64,000 bases of DNA from Armigeres subalbatus (taxonomy: Eukaryota; Arthropoda; Insecta; Diptera; Culicidae), in assembly GCF_024139115.2 (NCBI RefSeq), contig NC_085141.1, positions 382,378,654 to 382,442,653 of the forward strand, given 5' to 3'. Below are positions 43,731 to 54,889 of the stretch, one piece after another. The notes under the pieces are model-generated. The model made no database searches. It had not been told where the DNA came from and saw nothing but the letters and a program-made list of their open reading frames with translations. The translations under genes were made by a program, and so were the position numbers. Position 1 is the first letter of the stretch; each line of letters begins with the position of its first letter.

Positions 43731-44395
43731 CCCAGATTAATCCACCTAGCGGTGATGGTGCCTTTCTCGACCTTCGTAAAATGTGTGTGCTTGAAAATAG
43801 ATGCGCTAGTAGCTAGGAGTAAAAAAGACAAATTTCTTTGTCCGTTCTATGAAAATCAGATTATTTATGGCAAAGATATTGTAGATCCAGTTGAACCGTT
43901 GAACAGTTGAACCGAAAATCATATTTTGTCCCATTCCCGGATGTCGCGACTGCATCGCGAGTGGTGCCCGACTATGGCACAGTTGCGCACTACTCGCGAT
44001 GCAGTTGCAACATCCGGAAATGCGAGAAAATGCGATTGTCGCGAAACCTCGGTTCGGTTTTCAGCTTGATCTACAATATGCTAATAAGAATTTCGACATT
44101 TTTGTTTCCTTTTCCAATCTTTTTGACGTACATACCCCTGTTTTATTTTACCCAGTCATATATTTTAAGGATAGAACTTTTGGATGTAAATTGAGCTGAA
44201 GCTCCGACTACACAAAAAGGAAACGAAAATGTCATTCCCATCAAGCGAGCGGAGGGCAATATTTGTTATGATATAAATCTCTGCCAAACTCCCGTATGAA
44301 GAGGGTGGAAAGTGTATCAGTGTGGAAGCATCCGATAGTTCGTTTTCGGAAAGAAATTATAGCCTTTCGGTACAACTTTGTTGCACAAGAAAGGC
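43731..44395 (+). repeat. CCR left end with embedded hairpin
   Basis: Begins CCCAGATTAATCCACCTAGC, then GGTGATGGTGCCTTTCTCG, immediately at the end of duplication copy 1. It reaches the first internal module (GGTACAACTTTGTTGCACAA then GAAAGGCAAAAA, 44368-44402). A hairpin of about 31 bp at 43937-44017 (CCGGATGTCGCGACTGCATC / GATGCAGTTGCAACATCCGG) stands out as GC-rich. Confidence 0.7.
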
Positions 44396-45818
44396 AAAAA
44401 GTATTTTGGCCATAATTTCTAAGGTAATAGTCCAATCTGGCCAACTTTCAATAAAAAATAATAGAACAGAATTCCGCGTCTAATGCAATTTGTTGTGAGT
44501 AAATCGGTTGAGGGTAAGTCCATTAAAAGTCAGCTAGACTTTTTTACTCGCTTTTTTATAACACATAGTATATTTTGGCCATAATTTCTATGCCCATGGT
44601 CCAAATTTTCAATAGAAAACAATACGACAGGATTCCGCGTCGAATGAAACTTGTTGGAATTATAGATAGTGGAATACATAGATGAGCGAAGATAAATCTT
44701 CTGTCTCCAAACGAACTGTCAAACGTGTTTCCAGACGAGCATGACGTCACGATTTCAATGGAAACGTTAAGGACTGTGACGTCGTATGCACGTGTGCACG
44801 GGCAAAAAAATCGACTCAGCCATGCTTTCGCTCATCTATATATTCTACTATCTATAGTTGGAATTCAATCGGTTGAGGATGAGTTCCAAAAAGTGAGCTA
44901 AACTTTTCGCACTTTTGGTGCGCGCACACACACACAGAGACATCATCGCAGTTCGTCGAGCTTATACGTATATAACACTATGGGTCTCCAGGCCTTCTGT
45001 AAAAGTTTGGTTTTGGAGCGAACATACAGCCTTTTCGTATAAAAGGCAAAATGGTGTTTCGGCCATAACTTCCGATCCCATAGTCCGATCTAGCCAAATT
45101 TTCAATAGAAAACAATGGGACAAGATTCTGCGTCGAATGCAATCTGTTGCGAGCGACCTGAGAAGCTCTTTTTCACAATAAATAGTAATTTGACCATAAC
45201 ATCTAAGCCCATAGTCCGATCTGGCCAATTTTCAATAAGAAAATATGAGACATTCTGCGTCGAATGCAATTTGCTCGCAAATCGGTTGAGGAAAAGTGCC
45301 TGGAAAATGAGTGAGTTTTTTTAGCGATTTTTCCATAAAAAGGCAAAAAATGATATAATTTTCGATCCCATAGTCTGATATGGCCAATTTTCAATAGGAA
45401 ACAACGGGACAGGATTCTACGTCGAATGCAACTTGTTGTGAGCAAATCGGTTAAGGATATGTGCCCGAAAAATGAGTGACATTTTTTACGTGATTTTTTC
45501 GTATGAATTTGTATTTTGGCCATAACTTCTGATCCCATAGTCCGATCTGGCCAATTTCAAATAGAAAACAATGGGACAGGATTCTGCGTCGCTAGCAAAT
45601 CGGTTAAGGAAAAGTGCCCGAAAAATGAGTGACCTATTTTACGCGATTTTTTCGTATGAATTTGTATTTTGGCCATAACTTCTGATCCCATAGTCCGATC
45701 TGGCCAATTTCAAATAGGAAACAATGGGAGAGGATTCTGCGTCGAATGCAACTTGTTGCGAGCAAATCGGTTGAGGGTAAGTGCCCGAAAAATGAGTGAC
45801 ATTTTGTTGAGTAGTTTT

Positions 45819-45879
<61 letters not shown>

Positions 45880-48035
45880 GGTCTCCGGGCCTTCTATAAA
45901 AAGTTTGTTTTTGGAGCGATCATATAGCCTTTACCGTATACTTAGTATACGAGAAAGGCAAAAATGGCATTTTATTTAGTAGTTTTAAAATTAGTATTTT
46001 CGCCATAACTTTTGACCCAATTGTACGCGGCCAAGTTTCTATAGGAAACAATGGAACAAGATTCTGCGTCGAATGCAATCTGTTGCAAAAGACCTGAGAA
46101 GCACAAATATTGCACATCAATCACAGTAACTTATATATGACCGGATTCAGTCACAATATGGTTAGAGCAAATCGATTGAGGATAAGTGCCCGGAAAATGA
46201 GTGACTTTTTTTACGCGATTTTTTTGTATGAATTTGTATTTTAACCATAACTTTCGATCCCATAGTTCGATCTGGCCAATTTCAAATAGGAAACAATGGG
46301 ACAGGATTCTGCATCAAATGAAACTTGTTGCGAGCAAATCGGTTGAGAATAAGTTCCCGAAAAATGAGTGACATTTTTTACGCCATTTTTTCGTATGAAT
46401 TTGTATTTTGGCCATAACTTCTGATCCCATAGTCCGATCTTACCAATTTCAAATAGGAAACAATGAGACAGGATTTTGCGTCGAATGCAACTTGTTGCGA
46501 GCAAATCGATTGAGGATAAGTGCCCGAAAAATGAGTGACATTTTTTACGCGATTTTTTCGTATGAATTTGTATTTTGGCCATAACTTCTGATCCCATAGT
46601 TCGATCTGGCCAATTTCAAATAGGAAACAATGGGACAGGATTCTGCGTCGAATGCAACTTGTTGCGAGCAAATCGGTTGAGGATAAGTGCCCGAAAAATG
46701 AGTGACATTTTTTGAGTAGTTTTGCGCACACACACACACATACACACACACAGACATCACCTCGATTCGTCGAACTGAGTCGATTGGTATATAACACTAT
46801 GGGTCTCCGGGCCTTCTATAAAAAGTTTGTTTTTGGAGCGATCATATAGCCTTTACCGTATACTTAGTATACGAGAAAGGCAAAAATGGTATAATTTTCG
46901 ATCCCATAGTCCGATATGGCCAATTTTCAATAGGAAACAACGGGACAGGATTCTACGTCGAATGCAACTTGTTGCGAGCAAATCGATTGAGGATAAGTGC
47001 CCGGAAAATGAGTGACATTTTTTACGCGATTTTTTCGTATGAATTTGTATTTTGGCCATAACTTCTGATCCCATAGTCCGATCTGACCAATTTCAAATAG
47101 GAAACAATGGGACAGGATTCTGCGTCGAATACAACTTGTTGCGAGCAAATCGGTTGAGGATAAGTGCCCGAAAAATGAGTGACATTTTTTACGCGATTTT
47201 TTCGTATAAATTTGTATTTTGGCCATAACTTTTGATCTCATAGTTCGATCTGGCCAATTTCAAATAGGAAACAATGGAACAGGATTCTGCGTCGAATGCA
47301 ACTTGTTGCGAGCAAATCGGTTGAGGATAAGTGCCCGAAAAATGAGTGACATTTTTTACGCGATTTTTTCGTATGAATTTGTATTTTGGCCATAACTTCT
47401 GATCCCATAGTCCGATCTGGCCAATTTCAAATAGGAAACAATGGAACAGGATTCTGCGTCGAATGCAACTTGTTGCGAGCAAATCGGTTGAGAATAAGTG
47501 CCCGAAAAATGAGTGACATTTTTTACGCGATTTTTTCGTATGAATTTGTTTTTTGGCCATAACTTCTGATCCCATAGTCCGATCTGGCCAATTTCAAATA
47601 GGAAACAATGGGACAGGATTCTGCGTCGAATGCAACTTGTTGCGAGCAAATCGGTTGAGGATAAGTGCCCGAAAAATGAGTGACATTTTTTACGCGATTT
47701 TTTCGTATGAATTTGTATTTTGGCCATAACTTCTGATCCCATACTCCGATCTGACCAATTTCAAATAGGAAACAATGGGACAGGATTCTGCGTCGAATGC
47801 AACTTGTTGCAAGCAAATCGATTGAGGATAAGTGCCCGAAAAATGAGTGACATTTTTTACGCGATTTTTTCGTATGAATTTGTATTTTGGCCATAACTTC
47901 TGATCCCATAGTCCGATCTGGCCAATTTCAAATAGGAAACAATGGAACAGGATTCTGCGTCGAATGCAACTTGTTGCGAGCAAATCGGTTGAGGATAAGT
48001 GCCCGAAAAATGAGTGACATTTTTTTAGTAGTTTT

Positions 48036-48130
<95 letters not shown>

Positions 48131-49081
48131 TCACCTCGATTCGTCGAACTGAGTCGATTGGTATATAACACTATGGGTCTCCGGGCCTTCTATAAAAAGT
48201 TTGTTTTTGGAGCGATCATATAGCCTTTACCGTATACTTAGTATACGAGAAAGGCAAAAAGGTAGTTTGGCCTTAACTTCCGAACCCATAGTCCGACCTG
48301 GTCAATTTTCAATAGGAAACAATGGGAAAGGATTCTGCGTCGAATGCAATTTGTTGCGAGCAAATCGGTTGTGGATAAGTACCCGAAAAATGAGTGACAT
48401 TTTTTACGCGATTTTTACGTATAAATTTGTATTTTGGCCATAACTTCCGATCCCATAGTCCGACCTGGCCAATTTTCAATACGAAACAATGGGAAAGGAT
48501 TCTGCGTCGAATGCAATTTGTTGCAAGCAAATCGGTTGAGGAAAAGTGCCCGAAAAATGAGTGACATTTTTACGCGACTTTACGTATAAAATTGTATTTT
48601 GGCCATAACTTCCGATCCCATAGTCCGACCAGGCCAATTTCCAATAGGAAACAATGAGAAAGGATTCTGCGTCGAATGCAATTTGTTGCGAGCAAATCGG
48701 TTGAGAATAAGTGCCCGAAAAATGAGTGACATTTTTACGCGACTTTACGTATAAATTTGTATTTTGGCCATAACTTCCGATCCCATAGTCCGACCTTGCC
48801 AATTTTCAATAGGAAACAATGGGAAAGGATTCTGCGTCGAATGCAATTTGGGGCGAGCAAATCGGAGGAGTAAAAGTGCCAGAAAAATGAGTGACATTTT
48901 TTACGCGACTTTTACGTATAAATTCATATTTTGGCCATAACTGCCGATCCCATAGTCCGACCTTGCCAATTTTCAATAGGAAACAATGGGAAAGGATTCT
49001 GCGTCGAATGCAATTTGTTGCGCGCAAATCGGTTGAGGATAAGTGCCTAAAAACAGAGTGACATTTTTTGCGTCTTTCTGT

Positions 49082-49148
<67 letters not shown>

Positions 49149-49272
49149 TCACCTCAATCGAACTGAGTCGATTGGTATATAACACTATGGGTCTCCGGGC
49201 CTTCTATAAAAAGTTTGTTTTTGGAGCGATCATATAGCCTTTACCGTATACTTAGTATACGAGAAAGGCAAA
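44396..49272 (+). repeat. Satellite-like CCR array: 167-bp monomers, CA tracts and end modules
   Basis: About 23 monomers, each with TTTTGGCCATAACTTCTGAT, CCCATAGTCCGATCTGGCCA, AGGAAACAATGGGACAGGAT, GCAACTTGTTGCGAGCAAAT and CCCGAAAAATGAGTGACATT. The period is exactly 167 between about 47.0 and 48.0 kb. Runs of monomers end in a CA tract (45823-45877, 46726-46752, 48037-48124, 49085-49142, with a short one near 44922). Each tract is followed by a module of about 130 bases (GACATCACCTCGATTCGTCG ... GTATACTTAGTATACGAGAA). Overlapping 128-codon minus-strand frames follow the monomer and are not genes. Confidence 0.9.
44661..44856. mobile_element. 196-bp MITE with 8-bp TSD inside the array
   Basis: TIRs TATAGATAGTGGAATACATA and, reversed, TATAGATAGTAGAATATATA, continuing GATGAGCGAA, flanked by GTTGGAAT (44653-44660 and 44857-44864). 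It interrupts a CCR monomer. An 8-bp duplication fits hAT or P-type elements, but the TIR is not one I can place. Confidence 0.85.
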
Positions 49273-49327
49273 AAAATCATATATGAGTATAATCAACTGA
49301 TTTACAACATTTACAACAAATATTTGG

Positions 49328-52300
49328 ATTATTCAATATACAAATATTATCTATGTACTAATTAAGTTATTTAGTTGAAATGCGGCTGACTAGTAAGCTT
49401 TAGAGATGGAAATAGAGCTGATACACAATTAAATCTTTTCTCCATTATTATTAAAGTTTTATTCTCATAAAACAACCAAACATGATGCATGATGCGTATT
49501 AATCCACTTTCCCATCTCATTGTAAAGTTCATCCCATTTCCCCAACATCATCGTCATCATCATCATCATCGTCCGCATCTCCAGAAAGCATTTTATTCTT
49601 GTTGTAGATCAAAGACCTCTCCTATTAACATCACAGTTAGGAGCACAGTTTCTTTGCCGTTTGGGTTGCGTTCTGTCCATTCGCGTATGTTTGCGTTGGT
49701 CCGCGTTTTGCCCGCCATCGTGAAAAAAAACATATTCATCCACCTAATGATAGCAGACCGATATAAACATGACTTCAAAATGTGGAACTGAGTCAATTAA
49801 TATAACTATAGCAAGTCGGCTGTTTCATGTTTTTGAATTCAAAATTTGTCTTCATTCAACAAAAGAAAGGTGATACTACAACCCTTCTGGTACACCTTGG
49901 TATCCGAGGAGGGCAAAAAAAAATGCAATGAAAATTTATTCGACGTTGATGTGTAAGTGCACATTTGGCGCCCTATACTACGCTTTCCATACATCGATCG
50001 CATTGGCATAAACCGTGAATACATTTCGAACAGTGCAAGCTGACAATGGTCCGTGCTTTTAACTTTTCGCTTAATGAGTGCCAACAGCGTATACTCTATG
50101 TACTGTCGCATAGATGGACGTACAAGAGTGGTATTTTCCAGAGCTACAAATTATGACCCCGTGTAATTTAGATCTGATACTTCTCATTTTGTCGTTAAAT
50201 AGCTCAAGGTGGCTAAAGTCGTGATTAGCCGGTTGGAATGTAGATGCATATATCACTTTTCAATTGGGCCTTCGCTGTTTGGCCAAGGCCCAAGTTTAAA
50301 GCAATCATATATGCCAAAATTCAAAGCAAGCATTGAACATTAGAGTTTACGTCTCAGAACATCATTTTCTTTAGGCAAGTTGTAATTTTTTGTGTTATGT
50401 TGTATATATATGTTGTCAGTTGCCACAACTAAAAACTATAATTCCTTTGTTGAGTTGTGGCTTTAGCCCAACCAGCAAATCACGATTATATTATGGTAGG
50501 CTCGTAGGTAGGCTGAATTTCTCGGACAGGTTGCTGGTTTTCTGAGCCTTATAAAGATAGAGTGAATTTTTCACAAGACATGCTGCAAGTGAGCAAACAT
50601 CAAGCTACATTTTCGAAACGCTATACATAAAAACAATTTACTGTGACATCAAATTGGACACTATCTATGCTGTCGATGAGAGGAAATTCGTATTAAAATA
50701 TGTTTTTATCTGCCCTCATTATGAAGTCAGACTTTGCTAGGGCAGAAAGGCGAAAGGCTGCCAACAAAGAAATCAAAGCAATTTTTTATGTTCTAGGTTC
50801 AAATCCCGGTGCGGTCATAAAATTTTTGGTATTGGTTACCGAAAATTTTCGCGAAAAGTAATGAAGCGAAAAAAGAAATTCATCAAGTAGGCGCGGTTTT
50901 CGCTTATCTCCAAGTTCGCTCCAGAGAGAGAGATGTTTTTCACAACAAATTCCGAAAAAAGATTGTCCTTCGACCATAAAATCACTTGATTTCGTCTTAT
51001 CGAAACGAAATTTACGAACCATGAAAGCAAATTATAAATCAGGGAGTTTGACGCAAAAGGCTACGGTGAGCTGACATCCTGGAAGGGGCGCCGAACATAG
51101 CTTTGGTCCTCATAAGTTTCAATATTCACGATTCCACGGGTCCGATGATAATCGACCGAAAATTTATTAAGGGTTGCGTTCCTGGTAGAGTAGCCTGGGC
51201 AAATTTGCTCTTCTGACATCTGCTAGAGTGAGAGGGCGCGTCCTGTGGGATCTGCCTAGGCTGACAGTGAGCTTCTATAACAAGCTACACAGGGTTTGCA
51301 GAAATCGCTCTCAATAACGAACAACGATAAAAGAGAGGCAAAAACTGTTCCGAATCATAACAAGCCATGATAACAAATTTATCAAACTTGTATACAAGTG
51401 CGAAAAAACAGAATCGGATAGGCAGGCCCCACAGAAAAATGGTGATTCTCGCTTTGTTTTCGTTCCTTTCGTGTTGGTTACTGCACAGTTGTGTAGAACA
51501 AGTTTAAATGCATCATCAGAGCCAGTGCTTCCCGCATTTGGAGCTTTCTAAAAGAAATTTATCATAGGGTATAGCATCCCGAATCAGTTCTCTATCATGA
51601 CAGCTTGCGAAAAAAGTTTCTCGCGGTATGCTACATGTCGTATATGTATACACCCGATTCTGCTTTTACACGGATTTTTTTTACACGGCCGTGCAAAAAA
51701 AAATCCCATACAAAAATTTTGCTAAGTTGCACCATTTGCATGATTCGTCGAGAAATCATAAAACTTTTTTTTACAGGGGTTTTCAAATTTTGAACTGAAT
51801 TTTTTTTTACGGAACGCATCCCCCGTGTAAAAAAAAAGAATCGGGTGTACAGAGATGATAAGTGAGAGACTTACTCTTTCTCTTTAGGATTCAATCCCTG
51901 AAGCTGCATGTATTCGCAAAAGCCTGTCTGTTCTGGCATCCAGCGGCAAGTGTGAATTGGTATTCCCCGGAAGCTATATCTAAGATGGCAGCCCCATCCC
52001 TGTGTATAGGGACTTTAGGTCAACAACAAACTGCTCACAAAATTTAACAAACCGTCCGAGAAACCAACGAAGAAGGAGCGAGAAGTGATATAACGGCAAC
52101 GACTTTTGGCATGAAACAAATGAAAAGAATTGGAACATGGAAAGTTTTATCGTTAGCTTAGCAAGGTTACGGCACATGAAGCTCGAAAACCAGGGACTGA
52201 GTGAAGTCCGTTGGCCAAATTTAAGAGAACATAAATCAAAGTCGGGACAGGCATTGTTATATTCCAGTATTCGATGAAACAACACTTCCCGGCACCGAGG

Positions 52301-52490
52301 AGTTGGTTTCCTTCTAAAATTAAACTTCCCCTGAAAAATTAGATTTTTTGCCTAAAAATAGAAAACTTTCAATTAAGAAATAAGGATATCGCAATTAATA
52401 AATATAAAATTTCCTCAAATAAGGCAAACATTCTAAAAATTAAGAATTTACCACAAAACAAAAAAAAACATAGCACTTTTAAGAGCAAAA
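49328..52490 (+). repeat. Direct duplication, copy 2
   Basis: Second copy of 40498-43730, offset about 8.8 kb. It lacks the two MITEs at 41.5 and 42.0 kb and has an extra segment at 50762-51178. After its end (AAGAGCAAAA) the sequence continues AAGAAGAATTTTCC, with no CCR element, unlike copy 1. Confidence 0.9.
50762..51178 (+). mobile_element. Copy-2-specific insert with SINE-C-like sequence
   Basis: About 415 bases absent from copy 1 (which reads straight from AAGCTGCC to CGTTCCTGG). It starts with a box-B-like AGGTTCAAATCCCGGTGCGG, followed by a TTTTCGCGAAAAGTAATGAA body like SINE-C. The region after about 51040 is unassigned and no clear target duplication was found. Confidence 0.65.
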
Positions 52491-53489
52491 AAGAAGAATT
52501 TTCCACATTGACATCAAAATGTTCTAAAATTCCCATAGATTAATCAATACAGTGAACTCTCCCTAACTCGATGTTTTGTAACTCGAAATTTTCCCGTACT
52601 TTTCCTAGATTTTTAAAAATATTTTTTTCTCCAAAATACGCGGAATTTTCGAATTACTGTCGGAATACATGAATGATTTTTGTTATTGAATTCGACAGCA
52701 CATGCAATTTTAAAATTTGGGGAGACTTGATCCCCTTCCTATGATATCTACGCAATAAATAACTTTTCCTGCCAACCCTTCATCAAATCTGTCAAATCTA
52801 CAAAAAAAATAGAATCCTGAGAACAGATTGATATTTTTTGGAATTTTTTCGCCAAATTTGTGTATAGATGACTAATGGGGGATCGAGTGTCCCCATATTG
52901 AGGCAATAACTTCAAATCCAAATATCCTAAAACTTTGATGGAATGTTGACATTTTCGTCAGTATAGATCATTAAGCATATTTATGGCTTTGTGCTGTGAA
53001 AAAACGAAAGCATTTGGTCATTGTTATGAAAAGTTGTTCAAATTTTGCGTGGCCAATAAAAAAATCTTTAGGAAGGTAAAAACATACAAACCGCCCTGCA
53101 GAACAAATAAGGTTGTCAATCCAAAAAATAACTCACCACATAAAGGTCATTTGTCTAGAGGATATATACTAAAACATACGCTAGAACAAAACTACTTTAG
53201 TTCTCGATAAAACAGGGGGATCAAGTCTCTCCACCTTCCCCTACACAACAGCAATTTTCAAATTTGGATTCTTCGGTTGAATAACGATAAGACTTCCCTC
53301 AAGAAACTCCTCTTACACTATGGTTTCAAAACCAATCGAACGATGAATGAAAATACAGACTCCTCCTCCACTTCTCGTCTTGTATCTAATAACAATATTA
53401 TCATTAAGATCAACAAAACGGAGAAAGTCCCTTTGTTAGATCGGTTCAAAACAGATCTTCTAGGACTCCGTAGCTTGTTGACATCCTTA
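52491..53489. other. Spacer with unassigned repeats
   Basis: A possible MITE edge at about 52551 (CAGTGAACTCTCCCTAACTC then GATGTTTTGTAACTCGAAA). GGGGGATCGAGTGTCCCC (near 52877) and GGGGGATCAAGTCTCTCC (near 53215) bound a stretch without coding signal. Confidence 0.4.
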
Positions 53490-54889
53490 CTTACTTGATA
53501 CTTGATGGGCTACAGCTCTTCGATGAACCTACACCGAATGGAGTATCCTTCTTCACTTGCCTTCTCCAGTCGCCCTGAACATTGAGCGCCCTCAGGTCCT
53601 CTTCAACTGCAAAAAGCCATCGTGTACGCGGCCTTCCGCGAAGCCTGCGGCCTCTTCCGGGTTCTCTACTAAATATTATCTTCGCCTGACGTTCTTCCGG
53701 CATACGAACAACGTGACCAGCCCACCGTAGTCTGCCGTGTTGTATAAGCTTAATAATATCCAGCCCTTTATACACCTGGTACAATTCGTGATTCATGCGA
53801 CGCCGCCAGATACCGTTCTCCTGTTTACCGACGAGTATTGTCCGCAGCACCTTACACTCAAATACTCCGAGAGCTCTCCGATCAGCCTCCTTTAACGTCA
53901 ATGTCTTATGGCCGTATAAAGCCACCGGAAGAATCAGAGTAGTATACAGCGCGAGTTTTGTTTTCGTTTGCAGACTACGGGATTAAAGCTGGTTACGAAA
54001 TCAGTAATAAGCCCTATTTGCAGCTGCAATACGCCTTTTCACCTCGCGGGTAACATCATTATCGCACGTCACTAATGTTCCAAGATACACAAATTCTTCT
54101 ACCACTTCAAATGTTTCACCATCCAGCACCATTTCGCTACCACCACCACTAATGAATCCACGTTGATTGCCAGCGACCATGTACTTCGTTTTGCTGTTAT
54201 TGATCGTGAGTCCAATCCTCGCTGTCTCCCTCTTAAAAGGCACAAAAGCCTATTCTACGGCACGCCGATCAATCCCGATAATATCGATATAGTCCGCAAA
54301 TCCCAGGAGCATATGCGATCTTGTGATAATAGTACCGCACATCAGCTCTCCTAATCGCTCCATCGAGCGCTATATTGAACAGTAGATTCGAGAGTGCATC
54401 ACCCTGCTTTAATCCATCTAAAGTAACAAATGACGTCGATATTTCATCCGCAACCCTTACACTTGATTTCGATCCGTCCAACGATATACGAATCAGCCGT
54501 ATCAGTTTCGCCGGAAAACCATGTTCAAGCATAATTTGCCATAATTCATTCCGTTTCGCTGAATCGTACGACGCCTTGAAATCAATAAACAGATGATCTG
54601 TCTGCAAGTTGTACTCCCGGAATTTATCAAGGATTTGTCTCAGGGTAAACATTTGATCCGTTGTTGATCGGCCCTCACGAAAACCCACTTGGTATTCGCC
54701 GACGAAGGACTCTTCAAGCGGTCTCAATCTGTTGAACAGAATACGGAACATAATTGTGTACGTCGAATTAAGGAGGGTTATTCCTCGGTAATTGGCGCAC
54801 TCCATCCTGTGCCCTTTCTTAAAGAGAGGGCAAATGAGGTCGTCCAACCAGCTAGCAGGCATTTCCTCGTCTTCCCATATTTTCGACAT
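53490..54889 (-). pseudogene. RTE subfamily 2, reverse transcriptase and C-terminus
   Basis: Minus strand. Fingers (LFKKGHRMECANYRGITLL), motif A (FIDFKASYD), motif B (LKQGDALSNLLFNIALD), then a frameshift. The catalytic box reads FADY (codon at 54289-54291 is Tyr) instead of FADD, so the second catalytic Asp is lost. The thumb (KTKYMVAGNQRG, 54243-54001) and, after another break, the C-terminal zinc-knuckle-like region (53925-53491: RRALGVFECKVLRTILVGKQ; GRLRWAGHVVRMPEE) follow. The 3' end has AAGTATCAAGTAAGTAAGG-type short repeats. The motif order is the same as in the 15-18 kb RTE but the sequence is clearly a different subfamily. Confidence 0.9.

Noticed and set aside
46241..48121. Overlapping 104-143-codon frames repeated every 167 bases on the minus strand
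   Set aside because: They follow the satellite monomer and shift frame each unit because 167 is not a multiple of three, so they are not conserved proteins.
45823..49142. Regular repeat array resembling a CRISPR
   Set aside because: Units are 167 bases without short-repeat/unique-spacer structure, in a eukaryotic transposon-rich setting.
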